Positions 1 to 8,582 of a stretch of DNA of 11,371 bases are shown piece after piece. Numbering within the stretch: the stretch's first letter is position 1; every line of letters starts with the position of its first letter. The notes beneath the pieces were generated by a model. It saw nothing but the letters and a program-made list of their open reading frames with translations. It was not told the origin of the DNA and ran no database searches. The translations under genes and the position numbers were made by a program. Source of the DNA: Bryobacteraceae bacterium (GTDB lineage: Bacteria > Acidobacteriota > Terriglobia > Bryobacterales > Bryobacteraceae); contig JANXXV010000859.1 of the NCBI GenBank assembly GCA_025350445.1, positions 1-11,371 on the forward strand, read 5' to 3'.

Positions 1-101
1 CGGAAGAGATCGCCGCGGTAGTGCATTTTCTAGCCAGCCCCGACTGTAGTTTCGTCACCGGTCAGTGCTACGATGCAAGCGGCGGTAGGGCCACATATTA
101 A
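1..101 (+). CDS. Short-chain dehydrogenase/reductase, C-terminal fragment
   Basis: The window opens inside a gene. Reading from base 3 gives 32 codons ending at TAA (99-101). The peptide begins EEIAAVVHFLASPDCSFVTG and ends QCYDASGGRATY. This is the usual end of classical SDR oxidoreductases: a helix of the 'PEEIA..V.FLAS' type, then the 'S.FVTGQ...D.GG' strand and loop that closes the Rossmann-fold dimer interface. The nucleotide-binding and catalytic (Ser-Tyr-Lys) parts lie outside the window, so substrate and cofactor cannot be stated. Related SDRs serve as 3-oxoacyl-ACP reductases or sugar/alcohol dehydrogenases. The family call is firm despite the short length; the exact role is unknown. 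It runs in the same direction as the next gene, 54 bases away. Confidence 0.85.
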   Translation, partial: EEIAAVVHFLASPDCSFVTGQCYDASGGRATY

Positions 102-140
102 GGCCACGCAATAGGGTCACGTATTAGAGGTACGTACTCG
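89..140 (+). repeat. Imperfect 13-base tandem repeats before the HEAT gene
   Basis: Three adjacent 13-base units are visible: GGCCACATATTAA (89-101), GGCCACGCAATAG (102-114) and GGTCACGTATTAG (115-127). Adjacent or alternate units share 9 to 10 of 13 positions. A looser fourth copy, GGTACGTACTCG, starts at 129. The first unit contains the stop codon of the SDR gene. The block fills almost the whole gap before the Shine-Dalgarno of the next gene. It could be an operator for a DNA-binding protein or simply slipped, decayed sequence. No convincing -35/-10 promoter could be picked out here. Confidence 0.5.
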
Positions 141-146
141 AAGGAA
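141..146 (+). promoter_or_regulatory. Shine-Dalgarno deciding a TTG start
   Basis: AAGGAA ends 9 bases before the TTG codon at 156. This is the best ribosome-binding sequence in the gap and the reason for accepting a TTG start for the HEAT-repeat protein. Confidence 0.6.
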
Positions 147-155
147 ACGTACAAT

Positions 156-1649
156 TTGTTAAATCCCGAACAGTACATCTCCACATCGGTTTACGATCTG
201 TTGCAGGCCGCTGCGAAAGGTCAGATTGGCTTCGACCACCGCTTGCTTCATGCCATTGTTGACCGCGGGGAAGCCGCGGTTCCCGATCTGTTGAAGTGGG
301 GCGTCGAAGAACACGAAGAGAACCCGATCGACCTGGAAGAAGATGTCATCAATATCTTCCGGCACCTTCGCAACCCCGAGGCTATTCCGTTCTTCGTGCA
401 TTGTGTCAGGCTGCACCCCGACGATGTCTCCGATGAATTGGTTGCGGCCTTCTATGAAGTTCGCCGGCAAGCGGTCGAGCCGCTGCTGAAGCTCTACGCC
501 GAACTCGAAGAAGAGCAGAGCGGGGAAGTCGCCTTCATTCTTGCTTCCTTCCGCATCCTCGATCCGCGTATCCTGGCCATCCTGGTGGACCGGCTGGAAT
601 ACGACGCCGCCGACGGCTCCATCTCTCTCGGGCTCTATGGAGATCCGGCCTCGAAACCGGCTCTGGAAAGGATGCTGGCCACCGTCGATCCCGCGGAGGC
701 TACCATCGTCCGCGACATCACCGACGCTATCGAACAACTGGGCCGGCCGGTGGACGAAGCGGTGGTCGATATCGACCTGTGGGAGGAGTATCCCGAGAAG
801 TCCGGTCCGCACTTCGAACTTTTGAACGAAGAAGACCGGCTCAGTATGCTCGGCAGCGATTCGGCTGAGGTGCGCGCTGAAGCAGCGGCCAGTTTCGTCA
901 ATCGCGACCTCAATGAGATCAATCTCAAGCGCATCTTTGAGATGGCGAAGTCCGATCCGGACGCCTTGGTTCGCGCCAACGCCTGGGAGGCATTGTCGGG
1001 AGAGCTTGAGAATTCGCATATCCGCAATGCAATGTTCGAACGCCTCGCTAACCGGGAGACGCCGATCGAAGAGCGCTGCGGAGCATTGATTGGTCTGGCC
1101 CAACAGGCCGGCCAACCGGAGATCCGCACGTTCGCCGAAGAGTTCTACCAGATCAAGGAATGCCGCGCGAAGGCGCTCGAAGCCATGTGGCGTTCTCTTG
1201 ACCGTTCGTTCGCCGAGTACTTCCCACAGCACTTGGACGATGCCGATTCCGAGACGCGCCGCCAGGCGATCTGGGGCGTCGGCTACCTGGGAATCTACGC
1301 CAGCGCGGAGAAGCTCACCAGGTTCTTTGAAGATGAAGAGCTCCGTGCGGACGCGTTGTTCGCCTACGCGTTGTCGGCCCGTCATGAAATCTCAAAGGCG
1401 CGGATCAGAGGACTGCTGCGCAAGATTGAAGAACAGGCAGGCAGTCTGTCGGAAGGCGAGACTGAACTCGTTCAATTAGCCTTGGATGAGCGCTTGGTCC
1501 TGCACGGACATGCCCCGGTGTTCTTCCCCGATACGCCCCCCGACGAGCCAGAGCCGGTGGCCCCGGCATTGGTGACCGCCGGACGCAATGACCCCTGCCC
1601 CTGCGGTAGCGGCAAGAAGTTCAAGAAGTGCTGCGGAGCGGCTGCCTGA
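156..1649 (+). CDS. HEAT-repeat protein with C-terminal SEC-C zinc motif
   Basis: The product is 497 residues, acidic and almost entirely helical by composition. Most of it (about residues 10-440) is a chain of short amphipathic helix pairs of HEAT/armadillo type, for example '[20 protein letters not shown]' and, near 240-290, '[20 protein letters not shown]' followed by '[16 protein letters not shown]'. Such solenoids normally serve as protein-binding scaffolds. A proline-rich linker ('[18 protein letters not shown]') leads to a SEC-C motif at about 477-494: [18 protein letters not shown], with C481, C483, C492 and C493 as likely zinc ligands. This motif is best known from the SecA C-terminus, where it contacts SecB and ribosomes, but it is also attached to many unrelated proteins. 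There is no signal peptide, so a cytoplasmic location is expected. The start is TTG, supported by AAGGAA upstream. The stop TGA shares its final A with the next gene's ATG. The precise function is unknown. Confidence 0.85.
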   Translation: MLNPEQYISTSVYDLLQAAAKGQIGFDHRLLHAIVDRGEAAVPDLLKWGVEEHEENPIDLEEDVINIFRHLRNPEAIPFFVHCVRLHPDDVSDELVAAFYEVRRQAVEPLLKLYAELEEEQSGEVAFILASFRILDPRILAILVDRLEYDAADGSISLGLYGDPASKPALERMLATVDPAEATIVRDITDAIEQLGRPVDEAVVDIDLWEEYPEKSGPHFELLNEEDRLSMLGSDSAEVRAEAAASFVNRDLNEINLKRIFEMAKSDPDALVRANAWEALSGELENSHIRNAMFERLANRETPIEERCGALIGLAQQAGQPEIRTFAEEFYQIKECRAKALEAMWRSLDRSFAEYFPQHLDDADSETRRQAIWGVGYLGIYASAEKLTRFFEDEELRADALFAYALSARHEISKARIRGLLRKIEEQAGSLSEGETELVQLALDERLVLHGHAPVFFPDTPPDEPEPVAPALVTAGRNDPCPCGSGKKFKKCCGAAA

Positions 1650-2020
1650 TGGAATACTCTTCCACTCTTCCCAACGCAATGGTGACGACTGCTCTGGAAC
1701 TTCAGGGCTATCGCGTTATCCGATCCATCGGTGTGGTCCGGGGTATCACCGTGCGCTCGCGGTCCATTTTCGGGACGCTGGGTGGCGCTCTCCAGACGAT
1801 CGTCGGAGGCAACATCAGTCTGTTCACCGAACTCTGTGAGAAGACCCGGCTCGAGGCCTTCGAGCTGATGCTTCAGCATGCAGCCGGGATGGGCGCCAAC
1901 GCCATCATCGCCATGCGCTACGATGCCACCGAAGTGATGGACGGCGTGACCGAGGTCCTGGCCTACGGCACTGCTGTCATTGTCGAGCCCGTACCGCAGG
2001 GCTTAAGCTTCCAGACATGA
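1649..2020 (+). CDS. YbjQ/UPF0145 family (DUF74) protein
   Basis: The product is 123 residues. The core from about residue 18 fits the YbjQ/UPF0145 family: '[20 protein letters not shown]', a glycine-bearing loop '[11 protein letters not shown]', the helix '[19 protein letters not shown]', then '[13 protein letters not shown]' and the terminal strand '[12 protein letters not shown]'. Family members form small ring-shaped pentamers. They are often labelled heavy-metal-binding domain proteins, but no clear biochemical role is established. There is no signal peptide or membrane segment. I chose the ATG at 1649 because it overlaps the upstream stop (TGATG) and has GGAG 11 bases before it; an internal ATG at 1679 would give the more usual length of about 113 residues. 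The overlap implies translational coupling to the SEC-C protein. Confidence 0.88.
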   Translation: MEYSSTLPNAMVTTALELQGYRVIRSIGVVRGITVRSRSIFGTLGGALQTIVGGNISLFTELCEKTRLEAFELMLQHAAGMGANAIIAMRYDATEVMDGVTEVLAYGTAVIVEPVPQGLSFQT

Positions 2021-2035
2021 TAAACTGGTCGCAAA

Positions 2036-4459
2036 ATGAAGATCTTCGTCATCCTGGCTGCGTCGTCGCTTAGCGCTTTCGCAGCGTCTCCGGAACGAGC
2101 GCTCGCAATCCTGCAAGAGCGTTGCCAAGGCTGCCATGGCGAGGCGATGGACATGTCCGGCCTGCGCTTGAACTCTCGTGAGGCGGTATTGAAAGGTGGT
2201 AAACACGGACCTGCCGTGGAGCCCGGCGATGCAAGCAAGAGCCGTCTTTATCAGGCAGTGACGCAGGCGATCCAGCCCGCCATGCCGCCTGGCAAACCGC
2301 TGGCCGCGGATGAAATCGCAGTCTTAAAGGACTGGATCGACGCCGGCGCCCTCTGGCCGGATAAGCTGACCACCACGCACAAGAGCCAGTGGTGGGCGTT
2401 CCAGAAGCCGAAGCGTCCGGAGGTGCCGCGGATGGCCGGAGCAACGAATCCAATCGACGCTTTTCTACTGGCGAAGCTGCAAGCCAAGCAGTTGAAGCCC
2501 GCTGCGGAAGCGGATCGGCTGGCCCTGGTGCGCCGGGCGTACTACGATCTGCACGGTCTTCCACCCACCGCCGAACAAGCGCGTGCCTTCGTGAACGACG
2601 CCGCGCCGGATGCTTACGAGAAGCTGCTGGACGGGCTGCTGGCCTCCCCGCGTTACGGCGAGAAGTGGGGACGACACTGGCTCGATCTGGTGCGCTACGG
2701 CGACACCGCCGGCTTTGAGCAGGACCCCTACAACCTGGAATCCTGGCGCTTCCGCGACTGGGTGATCAAGTCGTTCAATGAAGACAAGCCGTATGATCGT
2801 TTCGTCAAGGAACAGCTTGCGGCCGATGAACTCTGGCCTGAGAATCCGGAAGCCTGCACCGGTACCGGCTATTTCTGCGTCGGCGCGAACCGCGACATGC
2901 TCTTCAAGGTGGAAGATCAAAACAGGATTGAGACGTTGACGGATTTTGTGGATACAACGTCATCCGTGTTCCTTGGTTTGAGCGTCGGCTGCGCACGCTG
3001 TCACGATCACAAGTTCGATCCCATCCCGCAGAAAGATTACTACCGCATGCAGGCCATCTTTGCTCCCGCGGTGAAGACCCGGGTGTTTCTGGACTACAAT
3101 CCAGCCCGGCAGTACGATCTGGCGGAGAACTCCAGACAGATCAGGCTGCGCCAGATCGGCGAAGAGATTGAGCGCATTCAGGCGGCATCGAAGAAGCGCG
3201 CTTTGGACGCCAAACTCACGAATGTTTCCGAAGCCACGCGCGTAGCATTCCACACCGATGAATCCAAGCGCACCCCCGCCCAACAGGAGTTGGTAGAGGC
3301 GAACCGGAAGACCATCAAGGTGGGCGACGATGAGATTCGCGCCGGCCTGACGCAGGAAGAAGCCGAGCGGCTGCACGCGGTGGAGAAGCGGCTGGTAGGA
3401 ATGTTCGCAGGGTACAAACCGCCGCCCATGTCCCCGGGAATTATGGATATTGGCCGCGAAGCACCGCGTACCTTCGTTGCCGTTCGCGGGAATCCGCTCG
3501 TCCGCGGAGATCGCGTCGGCCCGGGATTTCTGACCGCTCTTGGTGGTGGTGATGTTCCCGAGCCGCCGGAAGAGGCGAACACCACTTACCGCCGCAAGGC
3601 GCTGGCTGAGTGGATCGCAAACCCGGAGAATCCAATGACGGCGCGGGTGATGGTGAATCGCATCTGGCAGTTCCACATGGGGCGAGGGATCGTCGCCACG
3701 CCCAGCGATTACGGCGTGCGCGGCACACTGCCTTCGCATCCGGAATTGCTCGACTGGCTGGCCACTGAGTTTGTGGCACGCGGCTGGTCGATGAAGCAGA
3801 TGCACAAGGTGATTATGACGTCGGCCGCTTACCGCCGGAGTTCCGTCGAAAGTCCGGAAGCGCGCGAGCGGGACCCGGAAAATATTCTGTTGTCGCATGG
3901 CAACCGGCGCCGGCTCGAAGCGGAAGAGATCCGCGATTCTATACTTGCAGCGTCCGGCGATCTCAACCTCAAGATGGAAGGAATGCCAGTGGCGCCGCCG
4001 CTGGACAAAGATGAGCTTTACGGAATCATCGGCGACCCCAGCAGCGCGTGGGTGGTGACCGCGGATGCCCGTGAACACACGCGGCGCAGCGTTTACCTTT
4101 TGAGCCGCCGCGCATTCCGCGCACCGATGTTCGAACTGTTCGATAGTCCCGATGGCATCATGTCCTGTTCGCGGCGCGAGTCGAGTACGATTGCACCACA
4201 GTCGTTGACTATGCTCAACGGGCGGTTCACGGTGGAACAATCGAAGTCGTTGGCGGCGAAACTTGCGCAGGCGTCCGCGGCGGAACGGATCGATCAGGCT
4301 TGGGAGCATGTATTGAGCCGTAAGCCAACCGCCGACGAACGCAGTGCCGCGCGGAAGTTTTTGGATAAACAACAGCAGAACCTCGGCTCCGATACGGCAG
4401 CGCTTCAGGAGTTGGGCCGGAGCCTTTTCAACCTTAACGAGTTTCTCTATGTGGAATAA
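2036..4459 (+). CDS. Diheme PSCyt1/PSCyt2 (DUF1549)/PSD1 (DUF1553) protein A
   Basis: The product is 807 residues and exported: [16 protein letters not shown] is a short signal peptide, probably cleaved around residue 16-17. Domain order is PSCyt1 (about 20-105), with heme c site C30-Q-G-C33-H34 and a plausible distal ligand Met83 in 'PAMPPGKPL'; PSCyt2/DUF1549 (about 135-345), with '[14 protein letters not shown]' and a second heme site C319-A-R-C322-H323 in '[13 protein letters not shown]'; a charged helical stretch (about 362-455); and PSD1/DUF1553 (about 515-775), with '[20 protein letters not shown]', 'HPELLDWLA' and '[13 protein letters not shown]'. It ends in the typical 'NEFLYVE'. By family these are periplasmic or surface proteins abundant in Planctomycetes and Acidobacteria, proposed to act in polysaccharide breakdown or electron transfer; the reaction is not established. 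The gene lies 15 bases after ybjQ-like DNA with no good Shine-Dalgarno, and 2 bases before DUF1501 protein B. Confidence 0.95.
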   Translation: MKIFVILAASSLSAFAASPERALAILQERCQGCHGEAMDMSGLRLNSREAVLKGGKHGPAVEPGDASKSRLYQAVTQAIQPAMPPGKPLAADEIAVLKDWIDAGALWPDKLTTTHKSQWWAFQKPKRPEVPRMAGATNPIDAFLLAKLQAKQLKPAAEADRLALVRRAYYDLHGLPPTAEQARAFVNDAAPDAYEKLLDGLLASPRYGEKWGRHWLDLVRYGDTAGFEQDPYNLESWRFRDWVIKSFNEDKPYDRFVKEQLAADELWPENPEACTGTGYFCVGANRDMLFKVEDQNRIETLTDFVDTTSSVFLGLSVGCARCHDHKFDPIPQKDYYRMQAIFAPAVKTRVFLDYNPARQYDLAENSRQIRLRQIGEEIERIQAASKKRALDAKLTNVSEATRVAFHTDESKRTPAQQELVEANRKTIKVGDDEIRAGLTQEEAERLHAVEKRLVGMFAGYKPPPMSPGIMDIGREAPRTFVAVRGNPLVRGDRVGPGFLTALGGGDVPEPPEEANTTYRRKALAEWIANPENPMTARVMVNRIWQFHMGRGIVATPSDYGVRGTLPSHPELLDWLATEFVARGWSMKQMHKVIMTSAAYRRSSVESPEARERDPENILLSHGNRRRLEAEEIRDSILAASGDLNLKMEGMPVAPPLDKDELYGIIGDPSSAWVVTADAREHTRRSVYLLSRRAFRAPMFELFDSPDGIMSCSRRESSTIAPQSLTMLNGRFTVEQSKSLAAKLAQASAAERIDQAWEHVLSRKPTADERSAARKFLDKQQQNLGSDTAALQELGRSLFNLNEFLYVE

Positions 4460-4461
4460 AC

Positions 4462-5874
4462 ATGTCGACTAGACGCGATTTTCTACTTCGTACCGGACAC
4501 GGGTTTGGTGGCGCTGCCCTGGCGGCAATGCTGCAAGGAGCGGCCCTTGGGGCAACCGCCAATCCGCTGGCGCCCAAGCTGCCCCCGCAGGCGGCGAAGG
4601 CGAAGAGCGTGATCTACCTCTTCATGCACGGCGGCGCCAGTCATGTGGACACGTTCGATCCGAAGCCCGAGCTGACGCGGATGAGTGGCAAGCCGATCTC
4701 CGCCGAAGCAGCGAAGGGGCTGAAGACCAGCTTCATTCACGACCCTACGAAGGCGCTGCTTCGCGGCAGCCCATGGAAGTTTGAGCGGCGCGGAAAATCG
4801 GGTATTGAGGTGTCTGAACTCTACACGCACTTGGGCGCGCACATCGACGACATCGCGGTGATCCGTTCCTGTTACAGCGATCAGTTCGACCACGCGCCGG
4901 CCATTTTTCTGCGTAACTCGGGTTCGCAGTTTCCTGGACGGCCCTGCCTTGGTTCGTGGGTGACTTACGGTCTGGGGACGGAGAATCAGGATCTGCCGGC
5001 GTTTGTGGTGATGACAGACGGCTCAACGAAGAGCGGACCCCCGGCATATGGCGCGGGATTTCTGCCACAGGTTTATCAGGGCACGGTGTTCCGCAGTGCT
5101 GCGAATCCGATGCTGAACCTGCGTACACCCGCCGGTGTCACCAACGAAGCGCAGCGCGAGACGCTGGACTTCATCGCGCGGATGGATCGCAGTCATCTGG
5201 CCAACAAAGGCGAAGACTCTACGCTGGAGGCGCGCATCGCCAGCTACGAGCTTGCCTACCGCATGCAGAGCGAGGCTCCGGATGCGGTGGATTTGAAGAA
5301 GGAGTCCGAGGCCACGCGAAAGCTGTACGGCATTGATGAAGAAATCACCGAAGACTTCGGGCAGAAGTGCCTGCTGGCACGGCGTCTGGTGCAGCGCGGT
5401 GTTCGATTCATCCAGCTCTATTCGGGCACGCAGGTAGGCGACGATTGGGACAACGCGCACACCGATCTGACAGGATCGCATACGAAGATGTGCAAGAAGA
5501 CGGACAAGCCGATTGCGGGGTTACTGGCTGATTTGAAGGCCCATGGCTTGTTGGAATCCACGCTGGTGGTCTGGGGCTGTGAGTTCGGCCGCACGCCGCT
5601 CTCGCAGGGCCAGAACGGACGCGACCATCACCCGTATGGATTTTCGATGTGGATGGCAGGCGGGGGGATCAAGGGCGGGCAGGTGATTGGCGCGACCGAT
5701 GAGTTCGGCTTACGGGCGGTGGAGAATCCCCTGGATGCGCACGATGCGAACGCTTCTATTTTAAGATTACTTGGCTTGGATCACACTAAGCTTACGTATC
5801 TTTATCAGGGCCGCGATATGCGCCTGACCGATGTCCACGGCGACAACGAGTTTACGAAACGCCTGATAACCTAA
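4462..5874 (+). CDS. DUF1501 protein B, Tat-exported, phosphatase/sulfatase-like fold
   Basis: The product is 470 residues. The N-terminus, MSTRRDFLLRTG followed by a glycine/alanine-rich hydrophobic stretch to about residue 33, is a twin-arginine signal (TRRDFLL), so the protein should fold and perhaps bind metal in the cytoplasm before export. The DUF1501 core starts with 'SVIYLFMHGGASHVDTFDPK' (49-68). Other marks are 'RLVQRGVRFIQLYSG' (308-322), the 'DDWDNAH' group (327-333), 'VVWGCEFGRTP' (369-379), 'GRDHHPYGFSMWMAGGGIKG' (387-406) and 'GATDEFG' (410-416). The conserved Asp/His residues are candidate metal ligands. DUF1501 belongs by fold to the alkaline phosphatase/sulfatase superfamily, but no substrate is known. 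It follows gene A after 2 bases, the usual PSD1-DUF1501 pairing, which suggests co-transcription and joint action. Confidence 0.95.
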   Translation: MSTRRDFLLRTGHGFGGAALAAMLQGAALGATANPLAPKLPPQAAKAKSVIYLFMHGGASHVDTFDPKPELTRMSGKPISAEAAKGLKTSFIHDPTKALLRGSPWKFERRGKSGIEVSELYTHLGAHIDDIAVIRSCYSDQFDHAPAIFLRNSGSQFPGRPCLGSWVTYGLGTENQDLPAFVVMTDGSTKSGPPAYGAGFLPQVYQGTVFRSAANPMLNLRTPAGVTNEAQRETLDFIARMDRSHLANKGEDSTLEARIASYELAYRMQSEAPDAVDLKKESEATRKLYGIDEEITEDFGQKCLLARRLVQRGVRFIQLYSGTQVGDDWDNAHTDLTGSHTKMCKKTDKPIAGLLADLKAHGLLESTLVVWGCEFGRTPLSQGQNGRDHHPYGFSMWMAGGGIKGGQVIGATDEFGLRAVENPLDAHDANASILRLLGLDHTKLTYLYQGRDMRLTDVHGDNEFTKRLIT

Positions 5875-5879
5875 GTGTA

Positions 5880-8582
5880 GTGTTCGCTAATTATCAAGGA
5901 CGGCGGGTCCCCGGACCCGCAGCCAGCCCTCTGGCTGGCGCTTGTGACCCGGGAAGCCGAGGCCGGGGCCTCGGTGCGGACCAAGGGGTCCGCCTTCCAA
6001 TTGTTGTGCTGTTTGCGTCGTCAATTTTGTTCGCTCAGCCCACCCCGCAACAAATCGAATTCTTCGAGCAGAAGATTCGGCCGGTGCTCGCTGAGAAATG
6101 CTACGGCTGCCATAACGCGAAGCTCAAAACTCCGATGGGAGGTCTGCGCCTGGATTCGCGTGACGCACTGCTGAAGGGTGGCGATAGCGGGCCTGCCATC
6201 ATCGCCGGCGACCCTGCTCACAGCCGGTTGATCTCTGCACTGTCGTATAAAGAAGAACTGAAAATGCCGCCCACAGGCAAGCTCTCCGATGAGCAACGGG
6301 CGGACTTCACCACCTGGGTGGAGATGGGTGCGCCGGATCCTCGTACCAGTTCAACGGCGATCGCCGCAAAGAAGCCGTACGACTTTTCAGCGGGACGGAA
6401 GTTCTGGGCATTCCAACCGCTTGCTCATGTTGCCGGGAATAGCATTGACGGCTTCATTTTAGAGAAGCTTGCCTCGCAAGGTTTGCATCCAGCCCCGCGC
6501 GCGGACCGGCGGGTTCTGTTGCGTCGCGTCACATACGATTTGACAGGCCTTCCTCCCACGCCGGAAGAGATCGCGGAGTTTCTGAATGACACGTCGCCAA
6601 ACGCCTATGCGAAGGTAGTCGACCGGCTGCTGGCGTCCCCGCACTATGGCGAACGCTGGGGGCGGCACTGGCTGGACCTGGTCCGATATGCTGAAACAAA
6701 CGGCCACGAATATGACGACGACAAGCTCGACGCCTGGCGATATCGGGACTATGTCATCCGCGCCTTCAACCAGGACGTTCCATACGACCAACTGATCCGC
6801 GAACATATCGCAGGCGATTTGCTGCCAAATAAACGGCTAAGCGCCGACGGGTCCGCGCTGGAATCGCCGCTGGGTACGTCGTTCTTTTGGTTTGGGGAAG
6901 TGCTCAACAGTGCTACCGATTCGGTGAAGTCGCGTGCCGATGAAGTGGATAATCAAATAGACATCGTTGGCAAAACGTTTCAGGGTTTGACTGTCGCCTG
7001 CGCGCGCTGCCACGATCATAAATTCGATCCCATTCCAACCGCCGATTACTATGCGTTGGCGGGTGTGATGCACAGCACTGAGGTTCAGGAGTCGGTGATC
7101 GATTCGCCCGCCCGCGCGCGGGAAATCGAGGCGCTGCGCCGGCAGATCGCACCGGTTCCGGCAGCCCCGGTTTCGCCCTCGCAATTCGCCGATTGGCGTG
7201 TATCCGGCGCGGCGTTTCACAGCGCTCCGCAACAGGGCGTCGCCAATTCGTTCGAGTCGGGTTCAGACCGGTTTGTCGGAACGCTTACGTCGCAGAAGTT
7301 TCGGATGCCGAAGCTTTGGGTTCATGTACGCATCGGTGGAACCAAGAGCGACGTCAAGCTGAAGGAGAACGGACCGCTGCGCTTCACTTTGGTTGCCGAC
7401 GGCTACAAGGCGATGCATCTGACATCGGATGGCGATGACACGCCGCATTGGAAATCAATGCGCATGACGCTGGCCATCAACCGCATGTGTTACTTCGAAA
7501 TCGTCGACCGCAGTCCGGAAGGCCACATCATAGTGGACAAAATTGTCTTCTCTGATTCGAAGGAGCCACCCGCTGATGAAGCGTCACCTTTAGTGTTGCC
7601 GCCCCAAGTGGATTCCAAGATTCCGCCATCTGCATTTGCGACGCTGGCCAGTGATTGGGAGTCGCACAACGTGCGCATTCACATCCGCGGCAATCACAAG
7701 AATCTGGGCGAAGAAGTTCCGCGGCGATTCCTGCAGATTGTCGCCGGTGAGAACCAGAAGCCGATCGCTTCCGGCAGCGGCCGGATGGAGGTGGCGAACG
7801 CGATCGCGAACGCGGACAATCCACTCACCGCGCGCGTGATGGTGAATCGCATCTGGCAGCATCACTTAGGGTACGGAATCGTCCGGTCGGTTGATAATTT
7901 TGGCAAGATGGGCGATCGGCCTACACACCCCGAACTGCTGGACTTTCTGGCAGCCGAGTTTATCAAGAGCGGGTGGTCAATCAAGGCCATACACCGCATG
8001 ATGCTGTTGAGTGAAACGTATCAAATGTCGAGTAAGACCGATCCTGTCGCCGCGAAGGTCGATCCGGAGAACAAGCTTCTGCATCATATGCCGGTACGGC
8101 GTTTGGAAGCCGAAGCGGTGCGCGATTCGATCCTGGCGATTTCAGGCCGCATTGACTCCACGCTATATGGTCCGAGTATTCCGCCGTACATCAGCAGTTA
8201 TCAGGACGGACGAGGCAAGCCGGTAACCGGTCCTCTGGATGGCGCCGGACGCCGCAGCATTTACATCCAGGTGCGCCGCAATTTCCTGACGCCGATGTTC
8301 CTGGCGTTCGATTATCCGTTGCCGATTTCCACCATTGGCGTGCGCGGAACTTCGACTGTGCCATCGCAAGCGCTGATCATGATGAACAACGAATTCGTCA
8401 CGGCTCAGGCGGGCAAGTGGGCGGAACAAAATGGCGGTTTGACGCGCATGTATGAACAGGCTTTCAGCCGGCCTCCGGACGCGAAGGAGCAGGCGGAGAT
8501 TACTGAATTCCTAAAAGACCACTCTTGGACGGACCTGGCACACGTCCTATTAAATTCACCGGAGTTTCTCTACCTCCAATGA
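5880..8582 (+). CDS. Diheme PSCyt1/PSCyt2/PSD1 protein C; start uncertain
   Basis: Read from GTG 5880 the product is 900 residues, but residues 8-38 are encoded by a hairpin-rich repeat and look non-native. The hydrophobic stretch 'LPIVVLFASSILFAQ' (39-53) resembles a signal peptide that should sit at the N-terminus. The only other in-frame ATG/GTG/TTG near it is GTG 6006, which leaves a very short, uncharged signal. Neither start has a good Shine-Dalgarno. The domains are intact: PSCyt1 (about 58-155) with C74-Y-G-C77-H78 and candidate distal Met129; PSCyt2/DUF1549 (about 187-400) with C374-A-R-C377-H378; a beta-rich insert (about 437-560) that looks like a carbohydrate-binding-type sandwich; and PSD1/DUF1553 (about 636-890), with '[20 protein letters not shown]' and the ending 'PEFLYLQ'. 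It is a paralogue of protein A at 2036-4459. Its stop overlaps the start of DUF1501 protein D (ATGA), so the two are translationally coupled. Product call firm; start not. Confidence 0.92.
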   Translation: MFANYQGRRVPGPAASPLAGACDPGSRGRGLGADQGVRLPIVVLFASSILFAQPTPQQIEFFEQKIRPVLAEKCYGCHNAKLKTPMGGLRLDSRDALLKGGDSGPAIIAGDPAHSRLISALSYKEELKMPPTGKLSDEQRADFTTWVEMGAPDPRTSSTAIAAKKPYDFSAGRKFWAFQPLAHVAGNSIDGFILEKLASQGLHPAPRADRRVLLRRVTYDLTGLPPTPEEIAEFLNDTSPNAYAKVVDRLLASPHYGERWGRHWLDLVRYAETNGHEYDDDKLDAWRYRDYVIRAFNQDVPYDQLIREHIAGDLLPNKRLSADGSALESPLGTSFFWFGEVLNSATDSVKSRADEVDNQIDIVGKTFQGLTVACARCHDHKFDPIPTADYYALAGVMHSTEVQESVIDSPARAREIEALRRQIAPVPAAPVSPSQFADWRVSGAAFHSAPQQGVANSFESGSDRFVGTLTSQKFRMPKLWVHVRIGGTKSDVKLKENGPLRFTLVADGYKAMHLTSDGDDTPHWKSMRMTLAINRMCYFEIVDRSPEGHIIVDKIVFSDSKEPPADEASPLVLPPQVDSKIPPSAFATLASDWESHNVRIHIRGNHKNLGEEVPRRFLQIVAGENQKPIASGSGRMEVANAIANADNPLTARVMVNRIWQHHLGYGIVRSVDNFGKMGDRPTHPELLDFLAAEFIKSGWSIKAIHRMMLLSETYQMSSKTDPVAAKVDPENKLLHHMPVRRLEAEAVRDSILAISGRIDSTLYGPSIPPYISSYQDGRGKPVTGPLDGAGRRSIYIQVRRNFLTPMFLAFDYPLPISTIGVRGTSTVPSQALIMMNNEFVTAQAGKWAEQNGGLTRMYEQAFSRPPDAKEQAEITEFLKDHSWTDLAHVLLNSPEFLYLQ
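5902..5994. repeat. Block of four consecutive GC-rich hairpins
   Basis: Four perfect stems follow one another: 5903-5910 with 5913-5920 (GCGGGTCC/GGACCCGC); 5922-5928 with 5933-5939 (GCCAGCC/GGCTGGC, loop CTCT); 5957-5964 with 5967-5974 (CCGAGGCC/GGCCTCGG); and 5976-5982 with 5987-5993 (GCGGACC/GGTCCGC, loop AAGG). The outer ends GGCGG (5902-5906) and CCGCC (5990-5994) can also pair with each other, giving the block a defined edge. The compact multi-hairpin layout between two operon genes resembles REP/MITE-like palindromic elements moved in trans. I see no second copy in the window and no exact flanking duplication. It could weaken expression of the downstream half of the operon or protect the upstream mRNA. 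No U-tract follows, so it is not a standard terminator. Confidence 0.8.

Noticed and set aside
159..1385. Long open frame of 408 codons on the minus strand inside the HEAT gene
   Set aside because: It lies antisense to a gene with recognisable HEAT and SEC-C content, shows no domain of its own, and such frames are common in GC-rich DNA.
1980..2035. Possible promoter ahead of cytochrome gene A (TTGTCG and GATAAA)
   Set aside because: The two boxes are more than 30 bases apart and no better pair was found; transcription may come from upstream.
2960..4372. Minus-strand open frame of 470 codons inside cytochrome gene A
   Set aside because: The plus strand carries clear PSCyt2 and PSD1 motifs throughout; the minus product is rich in His/Arg/Gly with no recognisable fold.
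5902..5994. Rho-independent terminator between B and C
   Set aside because: The stems are strong, but no T-run follows any of them, four in series is not terminator architecture, and the reading frame of C runs straight through.
5902..5994. CRISPR array
   Set aside because: The hairpins differ in sequence from one another; there are no identical direct repeats separated by unique spacers.
8525..8578. Longer start (TTG 8525) for DUF1501 protein D
   Set aside because: It would put 18 residues before the twin-arginine signal and overlap the upstream gene deeply; ATG 8579 gives a normal Tat N-terminus and a 4-base ATGA overlap.
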